From Desulfosarcina sp. BuS5 (lineage in GTDB: Bacteria; Desulfobacterota; Desulfobacteria; Desulfobacterales; BuS5), in assembly GCF_028752835.1 (NCBI RefSeq), contig NZ_CP087952.1, positions 539,041-603,040 on the forward strand: DNA of 64,000 nt, in the 5' to 3' direction. Made by a program: the position numbers and the translations under genes. The notes beneath the pieces are model-generated. The model was not told where the DNA came from. It made no database searches and saw nothing but the letters and a program-made list of their open reading frames with translations. Of the stretch, positions 24,003 to 32,878 are shown piece after piece (position 1 is the first letter of the stretch; each line of letters begins with the position of its first letter).

Positions 24003-25577
24003 ATGGGGAAAAAAAGTTTAACAAAATCTACTACAAAAAAAAAGACCAAGAAAACATCTGCTAAAAATACTACCACAAAAAAAGTGGTAACCAAGGCAGC
24101 GGCTAAAAAAACAGCAGTCAAAAAGGGCGCAAAAAAAACAAAGAAAAAGATTACTTTAAAAGATTTGATATTTAAAAAATTTGATACATGGAAGCCTGAA
24201 GAATTTTTTAAAGTTGAAATAGATAAAGACGCATTGAAGGCTTATGTCGCGCCTCCTTTTATTGCTGGATCACCTGATGATACGGAGCGTATAAAAGAGA
24301 TACTTTTCAGGAAATTCGATCCTGAAACCATGCGCAAACAGATAAAAGAATTAAAAGCAGCCGCGGAAAAAGCCGCTGCCGAGAAAGCGGCTAAAGAGAA
24401 AGCTGAGGCTGAAAAAAAGGCTGCCGAAGAGAAAGCAGCCATGGAAAAGGTCGAAGCCGAAAGGAAAGCAGCTGAGGAAAAGGCGGCTAAAGAGAAAGCC
24501 GAAGCAGAAAGGAAGGCTGCTGAAGAAAAAGCGGCTGCTGAGAAGGCTGAGGCTGAAAAGAAAGCGGCCGCGGAAAAAGCCGCTGCCGAGAAAGCAGCTA
24601 AAGAGAAAGCTGAGGCTGAAAAAAAGGCTGCCGAAGAGAAAGCAGCCATGGAAAAGGTCGAAGCCGAAAGGAAAGCAGCTGAGGAAAAGGCGGCTAAAGA
24701 GAAAGCCGAAGCAGAAAGGAAGGCTGCTGAAGAAAAAGCGGCTGCTGAGAAGGCTGAGGCTGAAAAGAAAGCGGCCGCGGAAAAAGCCGCTGCCGAGAAA
24801 GCAGCAAAAGAGAAAGCTGAGGCTGAAAGGAAGGCTGAAGCTGAAAAACAAGCTGCGCTGGAAAGAGCAGCCGCTGAGAAGGCGGCGGCTGAGAAAGCTG
24901 CTGCAAAAAAAGCGGTGGAAATGAAAAGAAATATCATAGCAGCCGGCGCAGGGCTCGCAATTATTCTTCTGATGTTGATTGGCGCAAGTTTTTCCAATAT
25001 GAGTAATTTTTATTTAAAACCTGCTGAAGGTGGAATTGAAATATGGCGGGGATCTTTTGCTCCCATGGGACAGAAAAAATATTTTGCCCTGCAAGGTGTT
25101 GAACTCCAGGAACCTGCCAGGAAGGTTTACAGCAAAGAAGATGTATATCCCCTGATCTTCAATTTTTATATTGAACAGGCGGACAGTCTGCTGGAAGTGC
25201 AGCCTTTTCCGGATTTTGACGGGATTAAGCATAATCTTGACAATGCGCTGAATTACGGAGTAACGGCTGAACTCCGCGAAACAGCTCAAAACCGTTTAAA
25301 CATGATCGATTTTATGATTCTGGTTTACAAGGCGGATATTGCAGCCGAAAAAGAAAGCCTTTCATCCCTCAACTCTGCAATGAGTTATTATAAGGAAGCA
25401 GCCGGGTTCAACCTATCAGAAGATCAGGCTGAACAGCTTAGGCTGAAAATGGAATCTGTGTCGCAAAAAATGTCTTTGATTGAGCAGCAGGCGGCTATTG
25501 CGGAGGACAAGGAAGCAATAGCAGGTGCTGAAGAAGAGGGTGCGGGTGAAGAGGAAGAGGGAGGAAGCAGTATCTGA
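24003..25577 (+). CDS. Lys/Ala-rich coiled-coil membrane protein with histone-H1-like N-terminus
   Basis: 524 residues. Residues 1-48 are a Lys/Thr/Ala tail like histone H1 or bacterial Hc1. A short domain follows (TLKDLIFKKFDTWKPEEFFK), then a long coiled coil of KAEAEKKAAEEKAA units (about 120-300), a membrane helix (about 308-330, NIIAAGAGLAIILLMLIGASF), and a C-terminal extracytoplasmic part of helical repeats with an acidic tail. The coiled part resembles TolA. The order basic tail, coil, membrane, exterior domain suggests a link between the nucleoid or cytoplasm and the envelope, which is inference. GGAG precedes the ATG. Family unknown. Confidence 0.75.
   Translation: MGKKSLTKSTTKKKTKKTSAKNTTTKKVVTKAAAKKTAVKKGAKKTKKKITLKDLIFKKFDTWKPEEFFKVEIDKDALKAYVAPPFIAGSPDDTERIKEILFRKFDPETMRKQIKELKAAAEKAAAEKAAKEKAEAEKKAAEEKAAMEKVEAERKAAEEKAAKEKAEAERKAAEEKAAAEKAEAEKKAAAEKAAAEKAAKEKAEAEKKAAEEKAAMEKVEAERKAAEEKAAKEKAEAERKAAEEKAAAEKAEAEKKAAAEKAAAEKAAKEKAEAERKAEAEKQAALERAAAEKAAAEKAAAKKAVEMKRNIIAAGAGLAIILLMLIGASFSNMSNFYLKPAEGGIEIWRGSFAPMGQKKYFALQGVELQEPARKVYSKEDVYPLIFNFYIEQADSLLEVQPFPDFDGIKHNLDNALNYGVTAELRETAQNRLNMIDFMILVYKADIAAEKESLSSLNSAMSYYKEAAGFNLSEDQAEQLRLKMESVSQKMSLIEQQAAIAEDKEAIAGAEEEGAGEEEEGGSSI
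24361..24830 (+). repeat. 207 bp tandem repeat in the coiled-coil gene
   Basis: Units start at 24361, 24568 and 24775 (each at CCGCGGAAAAAGCC). The first two are full length and near-identical; the third is partial. The 207 bp period equals 69 codons, so unit gain or loss would keep frame and change coil length. Confidence 0.93.
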
Positions 25578-25616
25578 ACATCTATAGGAGGCAACGGAGA
25601 GGGTAGGGGCTGTTTT

Positions 25617-26588
25617 TCAGAATAGATGACACCATACCTGGTGTCTTTCAGAGCCTGATTTCCGAGGTTTTTTTTCTCTGCAAATACTCATAACTTCAGG
25701 ACAGCGTGTATGAAATCTGCAGCCCGGGGGAGGCGCGGCCGGTGAAGGCGTCTCCCCCTTTAATATGATTTTTTTTACATGCTCTCTTTTTTTATCGGGA
25801 TCCGGTACCGGCACAGCGCTGATCAAAGCCTTGGTGTAGGGATGCATCGGCCGGTTAATTATATCATCAGTGATACCACATTCCATCAACTTGCCAAGAT
25901 ACATAACCGCCACCCTGTCCGCAATATTGCTCACCACACTTAAATCATGCGATATGAAAAGATAAGACAGCTCATATTCCTCCTGCAGATCAATAAAAAG
26001 GTTTATTATCTGTGCCTGCACTGATACATCAAGGGCGCTTATCGGCTCGTCACAGACTATGAACGAGGGCTTCAGAGATACTGCTCTTGCAATGTTTATT
26101 CTCTGCCGCTGCCCCCCGGAAAATTCGTGGGGATAGCGATGTATTGCGTCCCCATCCAGTCCCACTTCATTCATAAGCCTGATTGCATGCTCTTTGATTG
26201 AACCGGTTACCATTTTAAATTCGATCAGACCTTCGGTGACAATATCGAGGATGTTCATCCTGGGGTTCAGAGACGAGAGCGGGTCCTGAAAAATAATCTG
26301 CATATTTTTACGCAAATTTCTATATTCATTTTTCTTCAACGCAAGGATATTTTTTCCCTGAAAAACAATCTCTCCCTTGTGCGCTTTTTCCAGGCCGACC
26401 AGTGTTCTTCCCAGTGTTGTTTTTCCGCAGCCTGATTCCCCCACCAGCCCCAAAGTCTCACCTTTGTTTATATGGAAGGAAACATCGTCAACAGCCCTTA
26501 CATATCCAACTGTTTTTGCGATAATTCCTCTCTTGATCGGAAACCATGTTTTAAGATTTGAAACTGTGAGTATTGGTTTTGGGGTCAT
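25617..26588 (-). CDS. oligopeptide ABC transporter ATP-binding protein (DppF/OppF type)
   Basis: About 323 residues from the ATG at 26588 (MTPKPILTVSNLKTWFPIKR); the frame extends 15 codons upstream into a palindromic repeat, which is not favoured. Walker A GESGCGKTTLG, Q-loop FQDPLSSLNPRM, signature FSGGQRQRINIARA, Walker B FIVCDEPISALDVS. The C-terminal oligo-HPY region keeps its cysteines (CRFHTRCPEVMSIC). It powers peptide import with the DppD-type ATPase upstream. A 140-base gap with two REP-like palindromes separates the two ATPase genes. Confidence 0.92.
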   Translation of the reverse strand: MTPKPILTVSNLKTWFPIKRGIIAKTVGYVRAVDDVSFHINKGETLGLVGESGCGKTTLGRTLVGLEKAHKGEIVFQGKNILALKKNEYRNLRKNMQIIFQDPLSSLNPRMNILDIVTEGLIEFKMVTGSIKEHAIRLMNEVGLDGDAIHRYPHEFSGGQRQRINIARAVSLKPSFIVCDEPISALDVSVQAQIINLFIDLQEEYELSYLFISHDLSVVSNIADRVAVMYLGKLMECGITDDIINRPMHPYTKALISAVPVPDPDKKREHVKKIILKGETPSPAAPPPGCRFHTRCPEVMSICREKKPRKSGSERHQVWCHLF

Positions 26589-26622
26589 AATATTTATCTG
26601 AAAATCTATATTTCGCTTGTTC

Positions 26623-26705
26623 GTAGGGCACAAGATTCTGTGCCACTACAACAACCTCCCACCATGCATTGCCTTGCGGTGGTAGGGGCACAAAATTTTG
26701 TGCCC
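26623..26705. repeat. two REP-like palindromes between the ABC ATPase genes
   Basis: GTAGGGCACAAGATTCTGTG at 26623-26642 continues into CCACTA, and GGTAGGGGCACAAAATTTTG at 26681-26700 continues into TGCCC. Both share the GTAGGGGCAC end with the palindromes at 49262, 49847 and 51128 but have a different centre. Confidence 0.75.
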
Positions 26706-26728
26706 TCGTGCTCTCTACATTATATTTA

Positions 26729-27691
26729 TCATAATAGAAAACATGCGGCTTTTCTGTTATTACCGATATCCTTAAGAGCCGGTTTTTCCTCTCTGCATCT
26801 TTTAAAGGCGAATTCACATCTATCGGCAAAATGACATCCTTTGGGGTAATTATATGGGGATGGCACATAACCCCCAACAGCCTTTAACCTTTTTTCAGAG
26901 CAGCCCAGTTTCGGGATGGAATTCAACAGTCCTTTTGTGTATGGATGAGCAGGCGATGAAAAGATATCATTCCGTAGACCCTCTTCAACTATTTCCGAAG
27001 CATACATTACAACTACCCTGTCGCACATTTCCCAGATTACACCCATATCATGGGTAATGATCAGTATAGAAACATTTTTGCTTTTCATTGCGCGAATAAG
27101 TTCAAATATTTGCATCTGGATTGTTACATCAAGGGCTGTTGTCGGTTCATCCGCTATGAGAAGATTCGGCTCAGTCATCAGCGCCATTGATATCATTACC
27201 CTCTGCTGCATCCCCCCCGAAAGCTGATGGGGCAAGGCAAACATTCTCTCTTTGGCATCAGAAATGCCGACCTTCCCCAGCCATTGTTCCGACAATTTCC
27301 AGGCCTCTTTTTTGCTGATTTTCCGATGCATCCTTATGGTCTCCACCATTTGATGGCCAATGCGATGCAAGGGCGACAAAGCGGCTGAGGGTTCCTGGAA
27401 TATCATGCTTATTTCCCGGCCGCGGATCCTCCTCATCTCTTTTATGCCAAGTTGAAGGAGATCTTTATCATTAAACAAAATTTTTCCATTTGCAATCCTT
27501 CCGGGAGGCGAAGGGATAAGTCGGGTTATGCTTAGCGCCGTAACGGTTTTTCCGCAGCCTGACTCACCAACCAGCCCGACAATTTCGCCTCTGCCTATAT
27601 TTAAAGAGACCTGGTCAACAGCATTGAAAACACCTTCGTCTGTTTCAAATGTTACGGTAAGATCATTTATGTTCAGTATTTTTTCAACCAT
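26729..27691 (-). CDS. oligopeptide ABC transporter ATP-binding protein (DppD/OppD type)
   Basis: 320 residues. Walker A GESGCGKTVTALS, Q-loop IFQEPSAALSPLHRIG, signature LSGGMQQRVMISMALM, Walker B LLIADEPTTALDVT, and a C-terminal oligo-HPY tail with CHFADRCEFAFKRC. It starts three bases after the permease stop (27695), so it is translated with it. In the E. coli Yej system the two ATPase halves are fused into YejF; here they are separate genes. Confidence 0.93.
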   Translation of the reverse strand: MVEKILNINDLTVTFETDEGVFNAVDQVSLNIGRGEIVGLVGESGCGKTVTALSITRLIPSPPGRIANGKILFNDKDLLQLGIKEMRRIRGREISMIFQEPSAALSPLHRIGHQMVETIRMHRKISKKEAWKLSEQWLGKVGISDAKERMFALPHQLSGGMQQRVMISMALMTEPNLLIADEPTTALDVTIQMQIFELIRAMKSKNVSILIITHDMGVIWEMCDRVVVMYASEIVEEGLRNDIFSSPAHPYTKGLLNSIPKLGCSEKRLKAVGGYVPSPYNYPKGCHFADRCEFAFKRCREEKPALKDIGNNRKAACFLL

Positions 27692-27694
27692 CTT

Positions 27695-29308
27695 TTATTC
27701 CAGCTTTGTATAGCGTTTGGGATCGAATGCATTTCTTATCCCTTCACCAACAAAGACGCCGCACAGCATAACAATGAATAAAGCCAGGGAAGGGTAAAGA
27801 ATAAGCCACCATGCCCACCTGTATTGCTGTGCCTGAAACAGAAGTTCACCCCAGCTTGGGGTTGGAGGCGGCAGCCCAAAACCGAGGTAATCCAGCGCGG
27901 CCAGGGAGCCTATGGCCCCTACCAGCGAAAAGGGAAAAAATGTTATAACCGGCGCCATTGCATTCGGAAGGATATGTTTGAATATTATCCTGCCTGAAGG
28001 TACACCCAAACATTTTGCGGCTTCAACAAAAGGCTGCTGCCGTAACCGCAGGAATTCAGCCCTGATATAATACGAAATCCCGATCCAGTTAAACAGTCCA
28101 TAGCAGACCAGCAAAAGAGAAAAACTCCGGCCGTAAACAGACCCCATAAGAATCATAATATAAAGAAACGGCAATGCGCTCCATATCTCAATCAGCCTCT
28201 GGCAGCCAATATCAACAAAGCCGCCATAATACCCCTGTATCGCGCCGGTAAGGATGCCCAAAGCCATTGAGCAGGCAACAAGCATAAGGCCAAAAGTCAT
28301 TGAAGTTCTGAGCCCGTAAAGAATTCTTGCAAGAACATCACGTCCGGCTCCGTCGATTCCCAAAAGATGCTGGGGCACAGGGTGGAAAGGGAATCTCACA
28401 TCGTTTTTTATAAAATTTGCAACATAATGCTTACCGTTTATAAGCAATTTATAAGAATCGACAGGCTTTGAAAATCGTTTTTCCACAAAATATAACAGGC
28501 TTTCTTTCTCTGTATTTAAAATTTCATCCCATATCCCTGATGCCCGATTCAAACTTTCAATCTTAATCAGATCAGATCCATGATTTTTTTTAAAAATAAG
28601 TTTGTATGTTGCGCCGGGTTCTTCTTTTTCCCGGAACGTCAACCTGACGGTTTTAGGAGATTTTTTTCTTGTGGAAAAATTTGAAAGAGATATCTCAATT
28701 TTTTTGCCGGATTTATTATAAGCTTTAAATATAACGCGTGGTGATTTAATATTGTCAAAACGTTTTATCACTGCGCTGTATAGTTCCGCAGGAAGGTCGA
28801 AATAATCAGTCAGAACGAGTCCCTTAGCCTTATTTTTCTCCTTACCGATAAAGGGATGAAAAGAGGTTGATCCGGCAATTGAATAATCTTTTCTTATATT
28901 AACGCTGCCTATCAATGGCAGGGGCTCAATCTCCAGGCATACATTGTTCTCGATTTCGATTGAAGCGGGTTCTATACTTTCAAAGGGACCAAAAGGAATC
29001 GGCGGAAATACCATAAAATTATCCGAATTATCTGTAAAAATTCTGCTATTATTGATTTTTTTATAATCCGGTCTGGTTTGATTGCCGTTTTGTTTGAAAA
29101 TATCCTCAGAGTAAAATTTGGATACGGGAAAAAACGAATTTCCGTTAAATCTGATATATATTGGAACATTATTGCACAGCAATTCCGAGCAAAGGCTTAC
29201 CAAATACAAAATAACAAGAATCCATAAAGCGATATAAGCGAGCCTGACTTCCCTGAAGCGCTGCAGCCTCTTCAACGTTAATGGATTCTTGAAAATTTTT
29301 TCCAGCAT
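27695..29308 (-). CDS. YejE-like peptide ABC permease with large extracytoplasmic insert
   Basis: 537 residues versus about 340 for YejE. The N-terminus matches YejE: first membrane helix IALWILVILYLVSLCSELL, then PIYIRFNGNSFFPVSKFYSE. A block of about 200 residues (about 100-305) is inserted before the HPVPQHLLGIDGAGRDVLAR motif and the five-helix BPD_transp domain with EAAKCLGVPSGRIIFKHILP (the EAA loop that contacts the ATPase). The insert contains beta-rich segments such as PRVIFKAYNKSGKKIEISLS and lies outside the cell membrane by topology. No substrate-binding protein is next to this operon. The insert might act in substrate capture; that is inference. Confidence 0.88.
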   Translation of the reverse strand: MLEKIFKNPLTLKRLQRFREVRLAYIALWILVILYLVSLCSELLCNNVPIYIRFNGNSFFPVSKFYSEDIFKQNGNQTRPDYKKINNSRIFTDNSDNFMVFPPIPFGPFESIEPASIEIENNVCLEIEPLPLIGSVNIRKDYSIAGSTSFHPFIGKEKNKAKGLVLTDYFDLPAELYSAVIKRFDNIKSPRVIFKAYNKSGKKIEISLSNFSTRKKSPKTVRLTFREKEEPGATYKLIFKKNHGSDLIKIESLNRASGIWDEILNTEKESLLYFVEKRFSKPVDSYKLLINGKHYVANFIKNDVRFPFHPVPQHLLGIDGAGRDVLARILYGLRTSMTFGLMLVACSMALGILTGAIQGYYGGFVDIGCQRLIEIWSALPFLYIMILMGSVYGRSFSLLLVCYGLFNWIGISYYIRAEFLRLRQQPFVEAAKCLGVPSGRIIFKHILPNAMAPVITFFPFSLVGAIGSLAALDYLGFGLPPPTPSWGELLFQAQQYRWAWWLILYPSLALFIVMLCGVFVGEGIRNAFDPKRYTKLE

Positions 29309-29355
29309 ATTATGTTTTCTAAAACTATACCTCGAAAATCTAAAGAGAGTGCCGC

Positions 29356-30399
29356 TTATTGTTTTTGAAAATTAATTCTCGGATCAATAATAACATATGC
29401 AAAATCAGATATGATATTGCCAAGCAGTCCCAAAATAGATGTTAATGCTAAAATGCCCATAAATACAGGATAATCACGGCCTACAATCGATTCAAGGCTC
29501 AGTCTTCCCATTCCGGGAATCTCAAAAACCTGTTCAATAATAACCGATCCTGCAAACATTATGGAAAGAATGGAACCGAATCCTGTGGCTATAGGGATCA
29601 GGGAATTACGCAGGGCATGGCCCCATACCGCCCTGCTGTAACTACCGCCCTTTGCAAGAACGGTGCGGATATAATCCTTGCCGATTTGATCGAGCAGTGA
29701 ATTTTTCATAAGCAGCGTAAGAACGGCAAAGTTGCCGATCATATAGCATAGCACCGGAAGAAACATGTGCATGCAAATATCTTTCGCTTTTTCATAAAAC
29801 GAAAGATCCGTGAAATATTCCGAATGGAATCCTGTAACAGGAAAAAAATCCCATAAACCTTCCACAGTGCCGCAAAAAAACATCTTTAAAACCATTCCGA
29901 ATGCAAACGCAGGAACAGCATACCCGGCAAAAACGATAATGCTGGAAGCCAGATCGAACATCTTGTTATGTTTCAGGGCTTTCAAAATCCCCAGTGGAAT
30001 ACATACAAGGTAGGAAAGGATAAAACCTGTAACGCCGAATACAAGGGATACCTTAAAGCGTTCTTTGATAAGCTGCCAGGCAGTCTTGTTGGGGAATTTA
30101 TACGATTCCATCTTCATCCCAAGCCTTTCAGTCACAAGCCATTTCCAGTAACGCTTTGCAAAAGGCTGATCAAAGCCGAAATGTTTTTCTATAGCCTTGC
30201 GCTGTTTTTTGGAAATGGATCCGGTTTCTCCGGAACCTCCCGCGGATTCCGCGCTTCCGATCCCTTTAATTCTCATAACAGCCTGTTCCACAGGGCCGCC
30301 GGGAATAAATTGTGTCAACCCGAAGCATAAAAACGTGATGCCTATAAAAGTGGGAATCACTAAAAAAAATCTTTTTATAAAATAATCGAATTTTTCCAT
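29356..30399 (-). CDS. YejB-like peptide ABC permease
   Basis: 347 residues. First membrane helix FFLVIPTFIGITFLCFGLTQF, then the periplasmic segment GPVEQAVMRIKGIGS and EKHFGFDQPFAKRYWKWL, both YejB-like, followed by the BPD_transp domain with RTVLAKGGSYSRAVWGHALR (EAA loop) and GSVIIEQVFEIPGMGRLSLE. It heads the four-gene minus-strand operon (B, E, D, F order). It imports short peptides together with the other three products. Confidence 0.92.
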   Translation of the reverse strand: MEKFDYFIKRFFLVIPTFIGITFLCFGLTQFIPGGPVEQAVMRIKGIGSAESAGGSGETGSISKKQRKAIEKHFGFDQPFAKRYWKWLVTERLGMKMESYKFPNKTAWQLIKERFKVSLVFGVTGFILSYLVCIPLGILKALKHNKMFDLASSIIVFAGYAVPAFAFGMVLKMFFCGTVEGLWDFFPVTGFHSEYFTDLSFYEKAKDICMHMFLPVLCYMIGNFAVLTLLMKNSLLDQIGKDYIRTVLAKGGSYSRAVWGHALRNSLIPIATGFGSILSIMFAGSVIIEQVFEIPGMGRLSLESIVGRDYPVFMGILALTSILGLLGNIISDFAYVIIDPRINFQKQ

Positions 30400-30411
30400 G
30401 TCATTAATCCG

Positions 30412-30440
30412 TTGACAGGTTGTATGCTTAAAAATAATTT
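30412..30440 (+). promoter_or_regulatory. possible promoter toward the phosphofructokinase gene
   Basis: TTGACA (30412-30417), 17-base spacer, TAATTT (30435-30440). It would leave a leader of about 215 bases before the gene at 30661. No riboswitch fold was recognised in that leader. Confidence 0.4.
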
Positions 30441-30660
30441 AATACATCACTCATGCCATATATGCAAGTTACCTCCACTACCTCGCGGTAATCTCCTTGC
30501 CTTCGGCTAAGTTTTCACGTAACATAGGAATACTTGCAGGGGATTTTAACCCCATAAGCTCACGCTCATGCCGGGCGTATACAAATCATTTTATAGGACA
30601 GGCAGGATCGGCGCATTTTTGTCATGTTTATATTTTGCCATATAAAAGGCGGGCTTAAAA

Positions 30661-31830
30661 ATGGAAAAAAATGGTAATCGAAAACCCCGAATAGCCATCC
30701 TCACAGGTGGAGGTGATGTACCCGGACTTAATGCGTGCATCAAGACGGTGGTCTACAGGGCACATAATGAGGGGATCAATGTAATCGGTATCAAACGAGG
30801 ATGGGCCGGTATTTTGGAATATAATCCTGATGACCCCGACACACATTCCAAGTGTATGCAAAATTTAAAAATATCGGATGTCAGGGCCATAGACCGTTCA
30901 GGGGGGACATTTCTGCATACTTCGCGAACAAACCCCATGGCTGTCAAAGAAAAAAATCTCCCTTATTTTTTAAGGGAAGAGTTTAAAAAAGGGACCAGGG
31001 ACTTCACACCACAAATCTTGAAAAACCTGGAGCACATGGAGATTGACGCCATCATTCCAATAGGGGGGGATGACACCCTCAGTTTTGCAGAAAGGCTGTA
31101 CAATGAAGGGTTCCCGGTAATCGCCATCCCCAAGACAATGGATAATGATGTTGTTGGCACAGACTACTGCATAGGCTTTTCAACGGCTATTACCAGGAGT
31201 GTCACACTCATAAATGCACTCAGGACTCCCACCGGTTCCCATGAAAGGATTGCCGTGGTTGAGATGTTCGGCAGGTATTCCGGTGAGACATCCTTGATAG
31301 CGGCGTACCTGTCAGGTGTGGATCGCGCCATTATTTCCGAGGTTCCCTTTGATCCCAAGAGACTGGCAGAATTAATCATGCATGATAAAAGGACCAACCC
31401 CGGGAATTATGCCATGCTCACTATTTCCGAAGGGGCAAAGATGATAGGAGAAGAGGTGTTTCTCTCAGGAGAAGCGGACGCCTATGGCCATAAAAGATTG
31501 GGAGGGATCGGCGAGGAGACCGGGGCCTTACTCAAAGAACTCACGGGAGCGGATATACTAAATCAAAGACTCTCCTATCTTATGAGAAGTGGCGCTCCTG
31601 ATTCCCTGGACTTGATGGTGGCCGTTAATTTTGCCAATATGGCCATAGATCTCTTCATCGATGGTGTCTTCGGTCGTCTAGTGGCACTCAATCATGGCAT
31701 ATATACGAATATTCCCCTAAGCATCATTTCTACAGGTCAAAAAAGGGCCGATATAAGGGAATTCTATGAAATCGATGAATACAGGCCAAAGGTGCGGCAT
31801 GTTGCCGGTAAGCCGATGTTTTTGTATTAG
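30661..31830 (+). CDS. 6-phosphofructokinase, probably pyrophosphate-dependent
   Basis: 389 residues. It phosphorylates fructose 6-phosphate. Motifs: [18 protein letters not shown] (donor loop), [27 protein letters not shown] (catalytic Asp region), [17 protein letters not shown]. Two donor-site positions argue for pyrophosphate: GGDD has Asp where ATP enzymes have Gly (GGDGS), and PKTMDND has Lys where ATP enzymes have Gly (PGTIDND). Some ATP-using clade members keep part of this pattern, so the call needs an assay. It is convergent with mnmA, ending three bases from its stop. Confidence 0.9.
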   Translation: MEKNGNRKPRIAILTGGGDVPGLNACIKTVVYRAHNEGINVIGIKRGWAGILEYNPDDPDTHSKCMQNLKISDVRAIDRSGGTFLHTSRTNPMAVKEKNLPYFLREEFKKGTRDFTPQILKNLEHMEIDAIIPIGGDDTLSFAERLYNEGFPVIAIPKTMDNDVVGTDYCIGFSTAITRSVTLINALRTPTGSHERIAVVEMFGRYSGETSLIAAYLSGVDRAIISEVPFDPKRLAELIMHDKRTNPGNYAMLTISEGAKMIGEEVFLSGEADAYGHKRLGGIGEETGALLKELTGADILNQRLSYLMRSGAPDSLDLMVAVNFANMAIDLFIDGVFGRLVALNHGIYTNIPLSIISTGQKRADIREFYEIDEYRPKVRHVAGKPMFLY

Positions 31831-31832
31831 TT

Positions 31833-32873
31833 TTACCTAAATTTTTCTATCCATCCGCTGCCAAGGACTTCGCTCCCCTTGTAAAAGACGGCCCCCTGCC
31901 CCGGAGTTACAGCTGATTGCGGTTTTGCAAATCTGATGAGTGCGGTCTCATTGTCGATGGGATAGAGTTTGGATGGTTCAGGATCTTGACGTCCCCGGAT
32001 GCGTGTGCTGACTGAAATCTTATTGTCCGGTGGATGTATAATCCAGTTTATTTTTACTGTTTTTAAACCAGGAGATAAGAGTTCTTCCTTAAAACCGACA
32101 ATCAGACGATTCTGGCCCGGATCAATCCCCACCACATAATATGGCTCGGATGCCGGGCAGTTAATGCCGCGTCTCTGACCTATTGTAAAAAAATGGAGGC
32201 CGTTATGTTCTCCTATGGTGTTGCCGGAGACATCCTCTATAAGTCCGGGCGTGGGTTCATAACAGCTCTGAGCTGTCAGGAATTGTCCGTAAGTCTTTCC
32301 CTTAATGAAACATATATCCTGGCTTTCATTTTGTGTAATCGCTTTTAAGCCTTGTTTTTTTGCTATATTTTTTACTTCTGATTTTGTAAACTTACCAAGG
32401 GGAAACATAGCGGCCGAGAGCTGTTCCTGGGTCAGACGAGCAAGAAAGTAGGATTGATCCTTGATTTTATCTACGCCTTTTAGAAGATGGAATCTTCCTT
32501 GGGTATCTTCAGTTATTCTTGCGTAATGGCCTGTGGCAAGCATAGATGCCCCCATTTTGCGTGCACAGGATAGTATTAAACCAAATTTTATCAACCGATT
32601 GCAAACCATGCAAGGATTAGGGGTTTTGCCTGACAGGTATGTTTTTGTAAAATAATCAACAACTTTTGATTTGAATTCTGCGGCGCAGTCTATGATTTTA
32701 ATGGGAATGTCAAGTTGTTTTGCAATCCTGTTGATATTAATTGTTGTCTGGTTGGTCCCGTACCCTATTGTAAAATGCAGACCGATTAAATCATGCCCCT
32801 CGTTTTTCAACAGATATGCGGCCACCAGGGAATCGACTCCACCGCTTAAGGAAACAGCCGTTAATTTTTTCAT
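31833..32873 (-). CDS. mnmA: tRNA-specific 2-thiouridylase MnmA
   Basis: 346 residues. It thiolates U34 of tRNA-Lys, -Glu and -Gln. The PP-loop is SLSGGVDSLVAAYLL. The catalytic pair is Cys in TPNPCMVCNRLIKFG and Cys in SQDICFIKG, and the C-terminal domain has HNGLHFFTIGQRRGI. Length and motifs are complete. It is followed on the same strand by nothing, and its start lies six bases after the stop of the ABC-2 permease gene, so it could be co-transcribed with the exporter. Confidence 0.95.
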   Translation of the reverse strand: MKKLTAVSLSGGVDSLVAAYLLKNEGHDLIGLHFTIGYGTNQTTININRIAKQLDIPIKIIDCAAEFKSKVVDYFTKTYLSGKTPNPCMVCNRLIKFGLILSCARKMGASMLATGHYARITEDTQGRFHLLKGVDKIKDQSYFLARLTQEQLSAAMFPLGKFTKSEVKNIAKKQGLKAITQNESQDICFIKGKTYGQFLTAQSCYEPTPGLIEDVSGNTIGEHNGLHFFTIGQRRGINCPASEPYYVVGIDPGQNRLIVGFKEELLSPGLKTVKINWIIHPPDNKISVSTRIRGRQDPEPSKLYPIDNETALIRFAKPQSAVTPGQGAVFYKGSEVLGSGWIEKFR

Positions 32874-32878
32874 TTTCC

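Noticed and set aside
24242-24997. Minus-strand Ala/Ser/Phe-rich frames across the coiled-coil gene
   Set aside because: Complement of the KAEAEKKAAEEK repeat; clearly a shadow.
25623-25645. Palindrome GACACCATACCTGGTGTC resembling the transposase inverted repeat
   Set aside because: It is part of the dppF-type coding end (HQVWCHLF) and the match is only about 11 bases, so chance is enough.
30400-30660. Possible riboswitch before the phosphofructokinase gene
   Set aside because: No known aptamer pattern could be recognised by eye.
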